The notes under the pieces: generated by a model
Seen by the model: the letters and a program-made list of their open reading frames with translations, nothing else
Told to the model about the DNA's origin: nothing
The model's database searches: none
NCBI GenBank assembly: GCA_003991915.1
Contig: RQTK01000006.1
Coordinates: 1,228,937 to 1,292,936, forward strand
Length of the DNA stretch: 64,000 bases
Origin: Elysia chlorotica
Taxonomy: Eukaryota > Mollusca > Gastropoda > Plakobranchidae
Direction: 5' to 3'
Shown: in pieces, positions 1-26,660 of the stretch
Layout: the number at the start of each line of letters is the position of its first letter
How positions within the stretch are numbered: position 1 is the first letter of the stretch
Translations under genes and position numbers: made by a program

Positions 1-859
1 GGAGGGGGGGGGGGAGGGGGGGGGGGGCAATTAGGTGATGGGGACCTTAAACCCGGCACTGTCAACAGTAATCCATGGAGCTCTGCACACACCTTTGGTC
101 CTTTTGCCTAAACATTTGCTTTTTGTTATGTGTCTAGGCCTACAGGCAACATTTCAGATTCATTACGTTTCTCTTCTTAGTTCTGTTTCTTTCTCCCTTT
201 TTTTTCTCTCTCTCAATTTCTCTCTATCTGTGGCTGGTGATGTACATGCACATTGCGTCTGGCATTAACATTTATTTTCACGAACCCTGATCATCAAAAG
301 CTTTGGTGGCGACAAACTAACACTAAGAATGTCACCTGGTGTATTTAAGACCTCACCTACCGCTCTCACTGTCTCACACCAGCATATTAATCATTGCATA
401 CAATGAGCTTTATATGTAATCAGTTTTACCATCTCCCCATATGTTTTGTGTTAAATCAAGCGCGTAATGCTATTGTCTGTTATCATTAAGCGACAATATC
501 GCACAATTTGTCTCTGCCACTGGGAAATGGGCAAACCTTCTGATTTAAAATGTGCTCGCATCGGGCAATTACACAGCACGTATGCAACGGCAAATTTAAG
601 TATTCAGCGCCTGAGAAATTTTTTTTAACCATTATACGATTTTTTCTATTTTAATACATGTACAGAAAGTCTGTATTGGGAAAAGAAAAGTAGAGAGTGG
701 AATTGGAAATAGGAAAAAGTAAAGAAAGAAAGAAAGAAATGATAGAAACAGTGCAGCATTTAAGTATCCGCAAGTAATTTGATTTCGCAAAAGAATGTTC
801 TCATTATTAATAACAATAATAGCGATACTTGTTATAATAATTATAATAATAAAACAACC

Positions 860-892
<33 letters not shown>

Positions 893-3800
893 CCAACAAA
901 TAGACGCCACACAGAGTAGGCCTACGCGGAGGGAAAACAATATTATTTCAAAATTGAGACGCAATTTAGGGAAAATCCATATAAAAAAGCTGCATTTTCC
1001 CCAAAGTGTATTAACATCTCTAAAGTGTATGTTACATTGATATAATATTATACTAAGCTTAAATTTTAAGTTTAACAAACAGATTTTGAATTGTTTAGGG
1101 CCTATATTAGCCTTTGCAACAGGTTTGATAACACGAAAGCGCAGGAGGTGAATATTTTACTAGGAATAGAAACATAAAATTAATTTAGTGCAGCAGGAGA
1201 TATACTCTCTTCGAGTGTAACGTATCAAAGATTCCCAAAGAAGATATATACGGCGATGGGTTCCATGATTGGCGTCCGACAATTTCAAGTGATTGCACAC
1301 AGAGACAGGGCGTTGATGTCTCAGCCAGTCACAATGTACTGGCACCGGCCCGAGGCTATCTGAAACAGTATCCTCGCACCGGCCCAATCAGTATGAGAAG
1401 AAATGCGACAGGTAAATCTTGTCCGATAAACCTGCTACCTCTAGATTGGGACTGGGAGTCCCAACGCTCTAACACTGTTGCTCAATAGGGTTTCAATAGA
1501 CAAAAAATATTTGAAAAAAAAAACAAAAAAAAAAAAAAAACAACAACCATTAAGTAGGCCCAATGGAAAGCATAGAATGATCTTGATATTAAAATAATTA
1601 TGTTCGATGTCGTTGAAATGGATCTACAAGACAGTTATCTGTTCTGTTTGACTGGGAACGGGTAGGAGCGGGGTTGTTTTTTTTTGCGTTGTGTCTGCTA
1701 GAAAAGCACATAGATCTAGATCTAGATCTAGCTAATTAGCACCCGAAACTAAAGCTTTGGGCATGCGCGGTCACCCGAAAAAAAGTAAGCTTTTGGCATG
1801 CGCGATCCCGGTGATTAATAACTCATCCTTCCAACAAAGCCACAAGAATAGTGCTTACATAAAAAAAGGTAATTTTCTCTGTACAGTAAATGCAACTAGT
1901 CCTGCGAACCTATAATTATAGTGGCTATGTGTGAATTTAAAAAGTGGTACACATTTCATAAGTATATCATTGAGGATAAATAGAAACTTCAGTCGTGTAA
2001 TGGACGATCAATTTCTTTTTGGTCAACATTGTAACTAGGAAAATGATGAATGCCAAGTTTTTTGTCAAGACTATCACAGAAGGATTTACGTTCGCTGCTT
2101 CGACCCTTTAATCAGTGTTCATGAAATAGACAATTATGAGCTTAAAACATAATTGATTTTGTTACTCTCAGGTATGTTGCGATAAAACTTTTTTTTACAT
2201 GTATAAGGGTCACTGGTGACTTTCGTTTTTCGACCAATGAAAACAACGATAAATAACAAATAATAAAAGTCGAGAGAGGGAAAATAGTCGCAGAGTGTAT
2301 TGCATCAACCTAATGTAGCAAAAACACAAACAATATAAATATCTCGATAGATAAATAATGAACTAAAGAAAGTTTTGCCAAATTGTGTTTGTATAAGAAG
2401 TCTATAAAACTTTGGGAACTTCAAATAATTAAACTAATGGTCGATCTATGGGAATATAAAATAGTCCAACAGCACTGCAGTTAGTTATTTTACTCTATAG
2501 CCATATCCATGCATTTTATAAGGAAGGTCGTAATAAACGTCACCAAATAATTCTAAGGTCCACGTTGTATTGTAAAGCAATCTGAGATTGGCCATTCAGA
2601 AAAACAGAAAAACAAGAAACAATAGAACGATGGTGGGTGTGCTGGCACCCGCTTTAGCCTTTTGTTTCTTCCACTTGTATAATTTGCACGTATACACTAT
2701 TCAGTTATAATAGTATTGGTTTGAGAAAAAAAAAGATTTTCAGTCATATTTGGTACGTTGTCTATGTAATCACTGTGATATAAAAATAAAAGAGATTTTT
2801 ATAATCAATCACGGGGGGGGGGGGGGGGGGGGGGCATTTTAGAATGTTAAAACAATCTCTAAGTTTTTATTGTGGGAGGATTATGTTTTGTTTTTCTTAA
2901 TATAAATTATTATGTCCCATTTACCTTAGCGCCGCAAGCATTTTTTTTTAGACTCAGATTTCTGGTCAGTTATGGATTTTTGCAATAATTGGCCATGTAA
3001 TATTCTATTTCATACACACTAGTATTATTACATTTTCCCTTATTCTTATTTCTATACTTATTCTTATTTGTATTCTTATTTTCATTTTTATTTTTATTTT
3101 TATTTTAATTCTTATTCTTATTCTTACTCTTATTCTTATTTTTATTCATATTCTTATTTTTCTTTTCCTATTCTTACCATGAAACAAAAAGAGGAATAGT
3201 TAAGGACCATACGGTGATAGTTCATGAAATTCAATTTAAAAGCAGTGTGGATACAACGACCTTTCCCAAGGTCCGAAGAAGACCGTTAAAGAGAACATTT
3301 CCGGACATTGTCCCCAAAATTTGGTGAATAAAAAAAATTATTGAGCAGAAAATAGGAAAAATAAGATAAACAAGCAAAAAAAATCAAACATACAAACAAA
3401 CAATAAAAAACAAGTATCTTTTTATTCAGCTATTTGCTTTTCTTTTAAATTAAATTAGTGAAGTATTTTACAGTTATACAAATCATGGTGTTTTCCCTTA
3501 TGATTAAAATAATTTTTTTATTAATAATATGCACACTTTGTCTATTGCCAATATTATTATGATAGCCATACGTTCATTTTTAACAATGACAGCGCAATCT
3601 TTGTATTATATTAGCAGCAATAACGCTGTAATCAATGTTTTATATTGTAAACCACAACTGCGTTGGTCCTTTTTGATATTGTTATCAACTTACACAATCT
3701 TCCTGTAGGTGTTTTCAAACAAGTATTGCTTTGTTGATAAATGAAGTATTGCTCCTCTGTAAATGACATCCATTGAAGTCATGATTGGATTCGTGAACCT

Positions 3801-5190
3801 CGTAACACCGCCTAAGCCGGTACCGGTCGCCCACGCTGTAACATGCTACCCTCATGTCTGCTGAAACAGACCTCTGTCAGGCCGCGACGCCCTAAGTTAG
3901 CACCAAGACCAGGAGAGGTCTACTGGACGCACGTGAGCTGGGAGTGAGCGCTTAATGAACAATGCCCAGAAGCTGCGGGTGGGTAATCAGAAAGGAGATT
4001 ATTATAGTAAGGCCTATAGGAGAAGGGGGAGAATGATTAGAATGAACAATATAAGGACGAGGTGGGGAGGAGGTGGCGAGGTTGCTGAGACAAGTTCTGG
4101 ATTAAAATGGAAGCATACTTGTGTTTTATGTTTTGCGAAGGTATTCGTAGTGTTCTAAAAATAATTTGTAATTAATCTCATGAGGGCAAAAACGTTTTGA
4201 TGCACAGTCGTAGCCTGAACTTAATGACTGCCCGTATGATCCCGGAAAATGTATCTGCTTTTATTCTCTCGTCATAATGTTTTCCCATTGACAAAAAGAT
4301 AATGCATAAGCAAATAATACATAAGTAAGCAGTTGTATCCGTGGCCCCTGCTAAACAAGGAGGACAAAAATGTGTGCGTCTGATCTCACAAATAAATAAA
4401 TTCTACACCAGAGTTTTGAATCCTTTTGTCATGGGCCTGCGGTACAGTGTAACCGGAACTGAGTTGATTACAAGATCACTGCACAGCTCTGCATGTCGAT
4501 GACCTTCTTCATTAAAGTACAGAAAGCGCTAGTTACAGGATTGCTGTTTTATGCCATGTGAATCATACTGTTTTTATATGTTATTAATTTAATAGTTTTT
4601 AGCAACGAAGAAGCGTTTTGATTCTTATCTCGTTTTTTCATGTACTTTAAGTTTCCCTTGATTCAATTCTTGCTGCAGCATAACCAATCTCAGTGTGATA
4701 ATGCTGTCTAGTAGTGGTTGTTTATTCCTCACACGCGCTACAAAAACTTTAATTGGACTTCATGGATAAATGACAAACAAATATTTCAGCACTTTAAGAT
4801 GATAAACGAGATCACCCTACTAAGTCCGAACTTCAAAGCAGGTTCTCAGGATGTATCTCTAAAATTGTAGAGTTTGTTGTAGTAATTTTGCAACTGTTTA
4901 TGATTGGACATTGTTCTTTACGACAGATTCTTTGAGGAGTAGTTACGGTGTGGATTTCATGCCAGCAAGCAACCAACGGTGTTTTCCGCGCCTCGCTGCT
5001 TTCGACCTAAGCTAGTCGTTCTGTTCAGAAAACTGATGTTGTTTGTTCCTCTGATTCTACTTGGAGATACAATAAATTAGTTTAAGTTCTAAGCTTACCT
5101 GGTCTGCTCCCTTGTCCAAGCCAACTCCATTCACTGCTGTCGATATCACCAGACACTGTAGGGCTATATCTGTACAAACTGGGCACAAGC
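1..5190. other. Upstream flank of the transporter gene
   Basis: No gene recognised. Holds G homopolymers (1-27, 2813-2834), (CAA)n at 852-896, a degenerate TTCTTATT-type tract (3038-3175), AGATCT/TAG repeats near 1711-1731, and an imperfect duplicate of a GGCATGCGCG-containing segment (1755-1815). A promoter and 5'UTR should lie in the last kilobase, but I can point to no clear TATA or initiator. Confidence 0.6.
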
Positions 5191-17219
<12,029 letters not shown>

Positions 17220-17272
17220 GAGAACCACATTGTTAAAGTAAAGGGATTTTCATAACATTACCCAGCTCTTGC

Positions 17273-17278
17273 AATAAA
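17273..17278 (+). terminator. Polyadenylation signal AATAAA of the SLC5A8-like gene
   Basis: AATAAA 54 bases after the stop codon, followed within 40 bases by a T-rich stretch. This gives a short 3'UTR. Later AT-rich stretches could serve as alternative ends. Confidence 0.65.
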
Positions 17279-19140
17279 TATAGTTACACTACTTGGTCGT
17301 TATTTTATTGAAGATTGTCACTTCAATATGTTATTAGTTTGTCTCTGGCCTATTATGTCTAATTCGGATAAACAAGCTGCTGATTTCAATTACTTTTATC
17401 TCTGTATTAAGTGGTAGAGTATGAATTATAAGGGAAGTTCCATTGATGACATTTATACATCTTTATTTGTTTGTTCAGGCAATGCTTATTTAATGCTATG
17501 AACATCTGTTTTTAATCATACATCTTTTGTTTGACTGTGACATAATTATGTATGATCTGTCATATCAAAAAGTATTTGAAATCTAATCAGTAGTGTGATG
17601 GATGTCACCTTAATATGTTTTACAAAACCATTTCGCAAGTCTGTCACTGCTTTGGTTGTATTACCGTAAATATCATCTCTAAAGACACTGTGCTGTCTAA
17701 AGTGTTAAACGTAGTCTTAGCGAGAACACAAGGCTGCACCTTTCTCCTGATCCACATAAACTTGAAAACTACAGTCATTGGACAATCTGGACATAAAGAG
17801 TGGCAAGGACAATAATTTTAGTGTAAACTTATATTTCTACTTTTAAAAACTACTTGTTTTTTTTTTAGGAGTATAATTATGTAACACACAAGGTGCTTAT
17901 TTTAAGTATTTTTGCACATAATGTGCACTAAAAGCAATTCTAGCAACTGGGTATTATACTGATTTTGTTAAGTTAGGCTTTGAAATTCAAATCGCAAAGG
18001 CTATTTCCGCGCATACTATTCATGTCAAAAACATGATGGCGAGGCCTTTGCTTGGCTGGGCAGAGCTGGTCAAACAACCGCCTCGGGGAAGATGAGCAAC
18101 TCCTAATTCTCTCTACATGAAGAATTTTCACGTGATTGTCTCCCTTGTATCACAAACCTCTATACTCTATATAAAAGTATATTTTAAAGGATTTTTTTTT
18201 CATCTTTGTTTTCTACGCATTGAATTGAAAACCGGCAGCACACATTCTTCTGAAATATTTCATGCTGATGCAGTGCATTGAGTAGTAGGTTTTTAAGCAG
18301 GTTCGCTATCAAAATATTAATCTTAAGACTGTTAAAAAAATCAAACCAAAATACCGCTCGTTTAAAATGTTCCCTCTAATTTTTTCGCCATGTTCATTTC
18401 GTTTTTTGATTGGAGTCACGAGCCTTTAACTTTTGTAAATTTTTGTCGGCACGTTGATTGAGAATACTTGTAGAGGGAACAATGGTGATTTTATTGAAGT
18501 TTGTTGATATGTTGTAGTTTTAACTTGTATGTTTTACGAATCCTTATAAATTAGATCTATATGTTACCAAGTCATTCAGGAATCTAGATTAGGTCGAGGC
18601 AGTATTCATTGATAACCTGAATCTTGGCTATAAGCAACTTTTACAGATCTAGATCCAGAGTGTCTTTCAAACAACGTCTGCTCAGACTGAAAAAATTACA
18701 GATCTAGGGAGGGGGGGGGGGGTCTAAATCTACATCAGAGGTCTAAATCAATATCAGTATTCTGTAGACCATGATTTATAAAATTAAGTAGCTTTATCAA
18801 AGATGTATCAATATAAATGAACCAATGTATATTAAGAATGATATGATGTAGATTTAGCCTCTGGAGAAATGCTTGCATTGGCGATCGTTTTCATTTGGGT
18901 TCACATGCTATAAAAGTTACTAAACACTTGATATATTTAGCCTTAGAAAAAAATGTGGCCCTTAGAAAACTGTCAGTACATCGGCTGTCAGTATTTTTCT
19001 TTGGGTTGACATCCTATAAATGTTACCAACGCCTTCATGTTATTTAATCTTTAGACATTGAAAAATACCATTCTATATTTAATAAAATCTTTAGAGATCC
19101 TAAAAATACAGAATTTAAAGACTATCACTTATAACCAGGA

Positions 19141-19334
<194 letters not shown>

Positions 19335-19954
19335 ATATATATACAATGTATATACATTTTTTACTGAGGGATGTTTGCAATTAATTTGCACTTGATTTCA
19401 TATATATATATTTTTGTTTTTTAATTTATACAACGAAGTTATAGATCCTAAATGACACATAAGCTGAATGAGGACTGCCCTAACGTCTTTTAAGGATGAA
19501 ATATAAAAATAATACAGTAACTCATTCAAACAAAGTAAACAAAACAAACAACAAATATATAAAGCCCCAAATAAAACCTACGTTCATCTAGTAATCAAGG
19601 GAAGCGTCCAGACCTCACTAAATTAGAGCTGAAGCAACTTCTGATCAGGTCTAGCCAGGATACGTTTTCGCAACAAAATGTAAATAATTGAATGCTTTTT
19701 AAGAGATTCTGGGTGTAACAAATGCGAAAGAAAAGGCATTCGCCCGAGGGAGATGTTTTTTGTTTACTTCCGGCTGAGATTTTTTGCGTGGAATCTGATC
19801 AAGTCGTGTCGCTGCTAATGAAAGATGAATGGCTGGTTCTAGGGCGGATCAATAGGGCAGGTCCCAGGGCGACGGGGTATTCCCCCTTTGGTCCAGACAT
19901 CTTAACGAGCCGGACACTAGTGTGGCCTGAGCAGGTATAAAAAAACACGATATT

Positions 19955-20420
19955 TTCCTTTGTCTGGGATAAGTACAAAACACACACCTGTACATTATTT
20001 CACATAGGTATAAAGCATTATCTGAGATAGGCATAAAGCACTCGCAGTTTCTTTTATCTGATAAATGTATAATGCAGACGTTTTTTTTATTTTCTCTGAA
20101 ATAAATAAAATAAACATGCCTTTCTTTCAACGTCTGAGAAAGGTATACAACGCGCGCCTTCACCCTTTTCTGAACTTGTATAAAATATACATCTTTTACG
20201 TTGCCTGCTAAAGGTGCATAACACATCTTTTCCTTTGTCTGAGATATGTATAATACACAAGTAAAAACAATGTAGTTTTCTTTGCCTTAAAAGCAGATAT
20301 GAAAGGTCTTTTCCTTCTTATGAGATAAGTATAACGCACATTCCTTCCTTCTGGTATGAACACATTGTTGCGTCTGTCTGTGATAGATATTATAACGCCT
20401 GTCTGATTCTTTGCCTAAAC
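19955..20420 (+). repeat. Diverged minisatellite, about 40-50 bp units
   Basis: Roughly ten degenerate units around a core like CCTTTGTCTGAGATAAGTAT followed by AAYRCACA. Units are clearly related but strongly diverged. The open - strand frame here shows the same period and is not a gene. Confidence 0.65.
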
Positions 20421-20522
20421 TAGGTAAAAAAATATGTTTTTTACCTCCGTTATTTGAGATAGATAGATAGATAAATAATGCTTTTTGTGTTTGTTTGTTT
20501 GTTGTGGGGGGGGGGGGGGGGT

Positions 20523-21024
20523 NNNNNNNNNNNNNNNNNNNNNNNNNNNNNNNNNNNNNNNNNNNNNNNNNNNNNNNNNNNNNNNNNNNNNNNNNNNNNN
20601 NNNNNNNNNNNNNNNNNNNNNNNNNNNNNNNNNNNNNNNNNNNNNNNNNNNNNNNNNNNNNNNNNNNNNNNNNNNNNNNNNNNNNNNNNNNNNNNNNNNN
20701 NNNNNNNNNNNNNNNNNNNNNNNNNNNNNNNNNNNNNNNNNNNNNNNNNNNNNNNNNNNNNNNNNNNNNNNNNNNNNNNNNNNNNNNNNNNNNNNNNNNN
20801 NNNNNNNNNNNNNNNNNNNNNNNNNNNNNNNNNNNNNNNNNNNNNNNNNNNNNNNNNNNNNNNNNNNNNNNNNNNNNNNNNNNNNNNNNNNNNNNNNNNN
20901 NNNNNNNNNNNNNNNNNNNNNNNNNNNNNNNNNNNNNNNNNNNNNNNNNNNNNNNNNNNNNNNNNNNNNNNNNNNNNNNNNNNNNNNNNNNNNNNNNNNN
21001 NNNNNNNNNNNNNNNNNNNNNNNN
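20523..21024. other. Assembly gap (502 N)
   Basis: Bounded by a G homopolymer on the left and (ATA)n on the right, both typical places where assembly fails. Its true content and length are unknown. Confidence 0.99.
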
Positions 21025-21068
<44 letters not shown>

Positions 21069-23134
21069 CATTTTATAATAATTATAAAATTATTAATACA
21101 CGGCTTTTATATAGCGCATAATTCCTTTGAGGCTGTCTCTACGTGCTTAATATGATATCGATCTTTTTTTTATGAGCAAAAAACCATACACATAGACGTA
21201 CATACTCTAAAATGCGCCGATGTTGCAGTAAAAGATTTATGCAATTGAATTTTAAGCATTTTTTTAAATTGAGACAGTGTGGTAGATTTGTGCACTTCTC
21301 GTCGGATACTATTCCATACATTGGATGCTGCATAGCTAAGTAAAAGCTCTTTCGACATAAATTGTATGACTGGTATAATCGGCAAATGATCTTCATGATC
21401 TTAAAGGCTCAAACACATTCATATACAGGGAAACATACTTGTTTATAGAACACATTCAAGCCAACAAAAGACATAAAAAAGCTTATCAGAATAAAGGCAA
21501 GTTTTTGTCAGTGAAAAGGAAACTTATTAGACATCAGGGAGACGCAGAGAGAAAAACTTGGTTTTCATTACAGGAGAGAAGGAGTAAAAGATGTGAAAAG
21601 GAAGAGAGGGGAGAGAGAGAGACAGGTAGCGACAGAGATAGAGACAGAGACGGACAGACAGAAAGAGCCAGAAAGACAGACAGGCGAACAGACCAAAACA
21701 TTTCTCTAAATGGAATATTTAAGTGATTAATCTTATCTTATCTTAGGCGGACAGACAGATACGCACAGAGAAAGACAAAATTAATAAGACAAAATCTAGA
21801 GGTACGTAACTCAAGTTTGCTACCACCCCCATCCTGTGAGGAGGCCCCAGTTTCTTACCCAGTGAGCAATTAATAACCGATAATGAGCGCGCGCGTGTGT
21901 GTATGTGTGTGTGACTGTGTGTGTGTATGTGTGTGTGTGGCCGTCCGGATCTGGGACTCCCAGTGACGTCAGCGGCCCGCCATCAGGACCTGGCCTGGCG
22001 ACAGACGTCAATTTTCATTATTAGTTTCGTTACATAAAAAAGGCACCTCGCCTCACAAAGGAGGGACCTGCAAGCTACAGTGACTTCGGTAGAAAAGCTA
22101 AACCAAGCTAGAAGAACTGCCCACGCCCCGCCAAGCTTTTCATTAGTCGGCCTATTAATTTTTCTTTTCTCCCTCCAACTCGATGTTTTCCTATTACGGA
22201 CTTTTACTGTTTCAAAAAGTGTCCTAATCTCTGGGTGTTATTTTCTCATCTAATGGTGTCTGATGCGAAGGCGGGTTTCCAAGTTCCACATCGAGAGAGG
22301 GTTTCGGTCGCCCAGTCATGCGCACAAAGGCTTCAGCGGGTAATTTAGAATTCGTTAATGATTGGCTGGTGGCCGATGGGCTGTGAACATGGCAACCAAT
22401 CACACAGAGAACATAGATGGCGAGGAAACGTATTGGAGGCTTGGTCGGTACGAAAAATGGAGGAAAGGGGAGAGGAGATGGAGAATGCAGAAACAATAAT
22501 ACCGGTATATCTAACAACAACGCTGAAAGGGGCAAATTAGAAAATTGGAAGCTGGTTGAGAAAACGGACAAAGATAAGAGGAAAAGAATGAGAAACAAAC
22601 AAAAAATTGCTGTGGTGTCTATTTGACTCACCAAGCATGTAATTGGACTAAAGGTTAGAGCCTTACAGTTTGGGGGAACAGACATGAGTTGCTGTTGTTG
22701 TTTTTTTTTATTAGAGGAAGTTGCCTGTGTTACAGACTAAATTATTGAATACTTGAAATTTCTTTAATAGAACACAGAAAGGCTTAAGTAGCGAAGCACA
22801 ATATTCGTCACTCCATCTGGCTGTTTGTTTCCCTCTCTGCCAGTCTGTATGCTTCTCCCCCTTTCTATCTCTCTTCCTATCTCTCTCTCTCTCCCTCCCT
22901 CTCTCTGTCTATATCTCCCTCTTTCTCTCTCTGAGATCAGACTGGATCATTGCTTAAGTAAATAACAAAACGCCACGATTGCCACGGCTGTGTTGATACT
23001 AAATTAACATACAGGGTAAGACATTGTCAACGTAGAGCAACCTAGATTATCCATTCTTGAATTTTATCAACTCGCAGTCGGTTTAGAAATGTGATATCGC
23101 AAAGTTATGTGCCACTCAACCGAAAGGTATGGGC

Positions 23135-23330
23135 GATCTAGGGCTGGCTAGGATGATAGAGTGCTGATCTTCAATTCGAGTGGTCATCGGTTCGATGTCG
23201 TGATCGGGCCAAAATGATGGTCGGACTTTTTCACGTACATGTTGAGCCAGTGTCACACTTATGTGAGCAGCTGAGACAGCTCCCAGCTCCGTCTCTGTGT
23301 GACAGACGTAAGTCTTGAACCGCTTTCGAA
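23135..23330 (+). mobile_element. tRNA-derived SINE-like sequence
   Basis: A box-like TGGCTAGGATGATAGAGTGC at 23144-23163 and B box GGTTCGATGTC at 23189-23199, with normal spacing for a pol III internal promoter. A non-tRNA body follows. The cloverleaf is not intact, so not a functional tRNA. Confidence 0.5.
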
Positions 23331-25054
23331 CTATACTGACCATGGGCGCAAATAAACCAGCTAAGAAAGCAGCCAGCCAGCCAACATTCGGCGAACATTC
23401 GGCGAGTTGAAGGGTATCCGATTTTCTTTTGAGTGATCTGTCCCTTATCATCTGTTAAATGACCTGAAATGTCTCATAGTTTGATAATTATTATATCCTT
23501 CTAATGCTAACCAAAAGTTATTTATCTCCTTGTGAAACCATAGACGCCATGTTACCAGAATAATTGGTGAAATTAGAGACTTTAGCTAAAATAGAGGATT
23601 CAATTTGACCACTGAAAACAGTATACCTTTTCGACTTAGTCTAAAAATAGTATTGATTTTTGTCTAACAATAAGAAGGGTTTTCAAGATTTCTGCAGACG
23701 CCATTTTGATTGAAGCGGTTTTTCTCAATTCAGGCAATGTTCATTTCATAATAATTAGTATCATTATTATTATTTTCGTAGCAGACAGCATATGGTAGAT
23801 CGCCTAGCACGATGGTAGATCGCAGAGATAATTATAATTTTGTCATATTAAAATAATACCTGTGTGCTGGTTAGTTGAGCATTTATCTCAGGTGCCCATT
23901 TTTTTTTAATCATTAAAGAAAAGTATTAAGAGCATACAGGCAGTTTGCTTCAAAAAGCTATTCAAATCCTCTAGCAGACCTCATACTTCTATGTAATCGC
24001 ATTTACCACAATACCTTTATTTAAATCTGCTTGGACTTCCTGATTCATTCAAACAGTTTCACATGTCCTTTTTGGAGCGGTCAGCTTATTACTTTAGGAA
24101 CGGAAAAACCAAAATATATCTAAAATGTATAATTTTTTCATGGCATACTTATTGGTTACATGATACACATGTCTAGCCCTGTGATTCCAGAGTGATGTGA
24201 TTTTTATCACTACTAGATCCAAATATGTGTCGATTCAAATGCTGCTGGGAATCGCTCCTGATTTTTTGCTGATAAATATATAAGCAAAATTAATAACCAT
24301 AATCGGATATACCCAAAACTCTCGACCTTGACCTTGGCCTGAACCGGATAAGGAACCGGATATGGTGCATTGATGACAAACCCTATTAAACGTACTGTTA
24401 GGCAGTCTTTTTTATTTGGTTAATTTCCTAGAACTAATATCTCTTTCAATTTAATTGACACACATTATTATGCTAGTTTAAGGAAGGGCGCAAAAGTCCT
24501 TTAGAAATATTTAAAGCTTTATTAGAAGACATTAACCGTTGTGCTCATTTCCAAAAGCAAAAGAACAGAAAACATCAATTATTTGAATTTTTTGCGAATT
24601 TCAAAATTGCTAAAACTCAAATCACATTGTGAAAAGACAAAGGGTCAATGAAAGAAAATAAACTGCATCAAAAGATCCAGATTGTTGAATCGATGTCCTT
24701 TTTTTGCTCTTTTGAATGGAACAATGAAATAATTTTGACGCAAGTAAGGTGCGTTTTGACAATTGGCGTAGAGCTTCATTGTCTTCTTCCCACACACGTG
24801 GCACTGTCTTTGTGTGTTATAATATAAACCTTGATGAAGTGATGAGTGTGGTCTAGACGGACACCCTGTGGAGCTCTCTCAGCCTTTGGTGACAGTCGGT
24901 CAGGTGGTCTGTTTCTACGATGTTTTTGTTGTACATAATGATGTTCTTGGGGATGGGTACATGCACTTCCTTACTCTCTTTCTTAGACCAGCGAGTCAGA
25001 TGGCTAGTCAGGTGAACATACAAATATGTTGAGCGGACATGAACCACAGTGCTG

Positions 25055-25146
25055 TCGATCCATCTGACTACCAACACCCCAGAGTTAGAGTCACTCTGAG
25101 TCGATCCATCTGACTACCAACACCCCAGAGTTAGAGTCACTCTGAG
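25055..25146 (+). repeat. 46-bp perfect tandem duplication
   Basis: 25055-25100 and 25101-25146 are identical. They start TCGATCCATCTGACTACC. No coding role seen. Confidence 0.92.
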
Positions 25147-25473
25147 TGTGAGAATCCATGGGTTCTCTCTCTGATATTTTTCATGCGAGAAACGTCATTG
25201 AGAGGGCAAGTTTGAACTCAATTTTGCCTCAAGGAACCAGTTCTAGTCAAGTTCTTCACACAAAGGAATTTATGAAAAGAGGTTGTCGAAAAGAGATGAT
25301 AAGGCTCGCTGTAAATTTTGTCAATGTGTTGACTTAAAAAACATCTGGGGATTCGGGAAAATTTTGTACAATCAGTTATCTGCATCTGCATGGTTGATCA
25401 TATCCAAGGGTTTATTTACAGTCAGTGGAAAAAATGTGTGTTGTTATAAGGTATGTTTGTGCTCTTTATTTGT

Positions 25474-25645
<172 letters not shown>

Positions 25646-26579
25646 TTAGTAATTTTTCTAATACTAGTAGTGATCATAATGAATTTGATAAAATATATCA
25701 AATATTGTCTTCCCAAATATAGGATTTAAATGGAATTACAAATATACAAATCAATATTTGAGCAAAACTGAATTACATTTTAAATTTAGAGGCTTTTCAT
25801 GAAATAAGCAACATTGTTTGTGATTGTATGATAATAAAATCCATTTAGAAAAACAGGGTGGTGTCTCATAGGAAACGTCCCAGTTTTAGGACGGCCTATT
25901 AAGTGACAATATTTTAAGAAAAAATTTTGTTTGATAAACATTTAATATTTTTGTCCTTACAAACTGATGTTTATAAACCCCGTTCATGGATAAAACACAT
26001 AAATTATGTTTTCTAAAACAAAAAAATACTTTTAAACTTTGCTTTGACTATCTGCATGAGCATCACGACTGGAGTCCGCCGTCTTGGAAGTGCAAATAAG
26101 TCTGCACACAATTTGAATCTTTCAAATCAATATATATATATATATATAAATAAACATTAAACATAAACATAAAAATAACATATATATTGTGTCCCTATAT
26201 ATATGACTGAGATGAAACATTTCAAGGTCAAATATTTTAAGCGAATATAGATTTCTATAGGGTGTCCAACTTTTTGGACGCTGCCCTCTATTGGGAAGAT
26301 AGGCTGCATTTCCGCCAGATGTGGCTTCTTGCACAATGCGATAAAACCACCAACCACAACAACAGCAAAATGTCATTGTTAAGTTTGATCCAATGAAGCC
26401 TTCCTTGCGCCACCATCAAACCACGCTCGCCACGACCTGCCCGAACCCCAGTTAACGTCCCCCAGGTTCCAAATGAGGATACTATACTATGACGGATACT
26501 AAGACTAACGTGTGAAAGGTGTACATGTTGCAACACAACAGACAGTGCTTTCATACCAGGACTCCGATCACATTACAAT

Positions 26580-26660
26580 TTTGTCCGATAGTGGGTTCAA
26601 ACCAGGTGATTGAGAATCCAGTGCACTACCACTGCGCCAGATTGCCCATCTACTGTAGGA
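26580..26660 (-). mobile_element. tRNA-derived SINE-like head, minus strand
   Basis: On the - strand, A box TGGCGCAGTGGTAGTGC (26639-26623) and B box GGTTTGAACCC (26603-26593) lie 19 bp apart, with acceptable A- and B-box consensus. The flanks do not form an acceptor stem. Confidence 0.5.
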
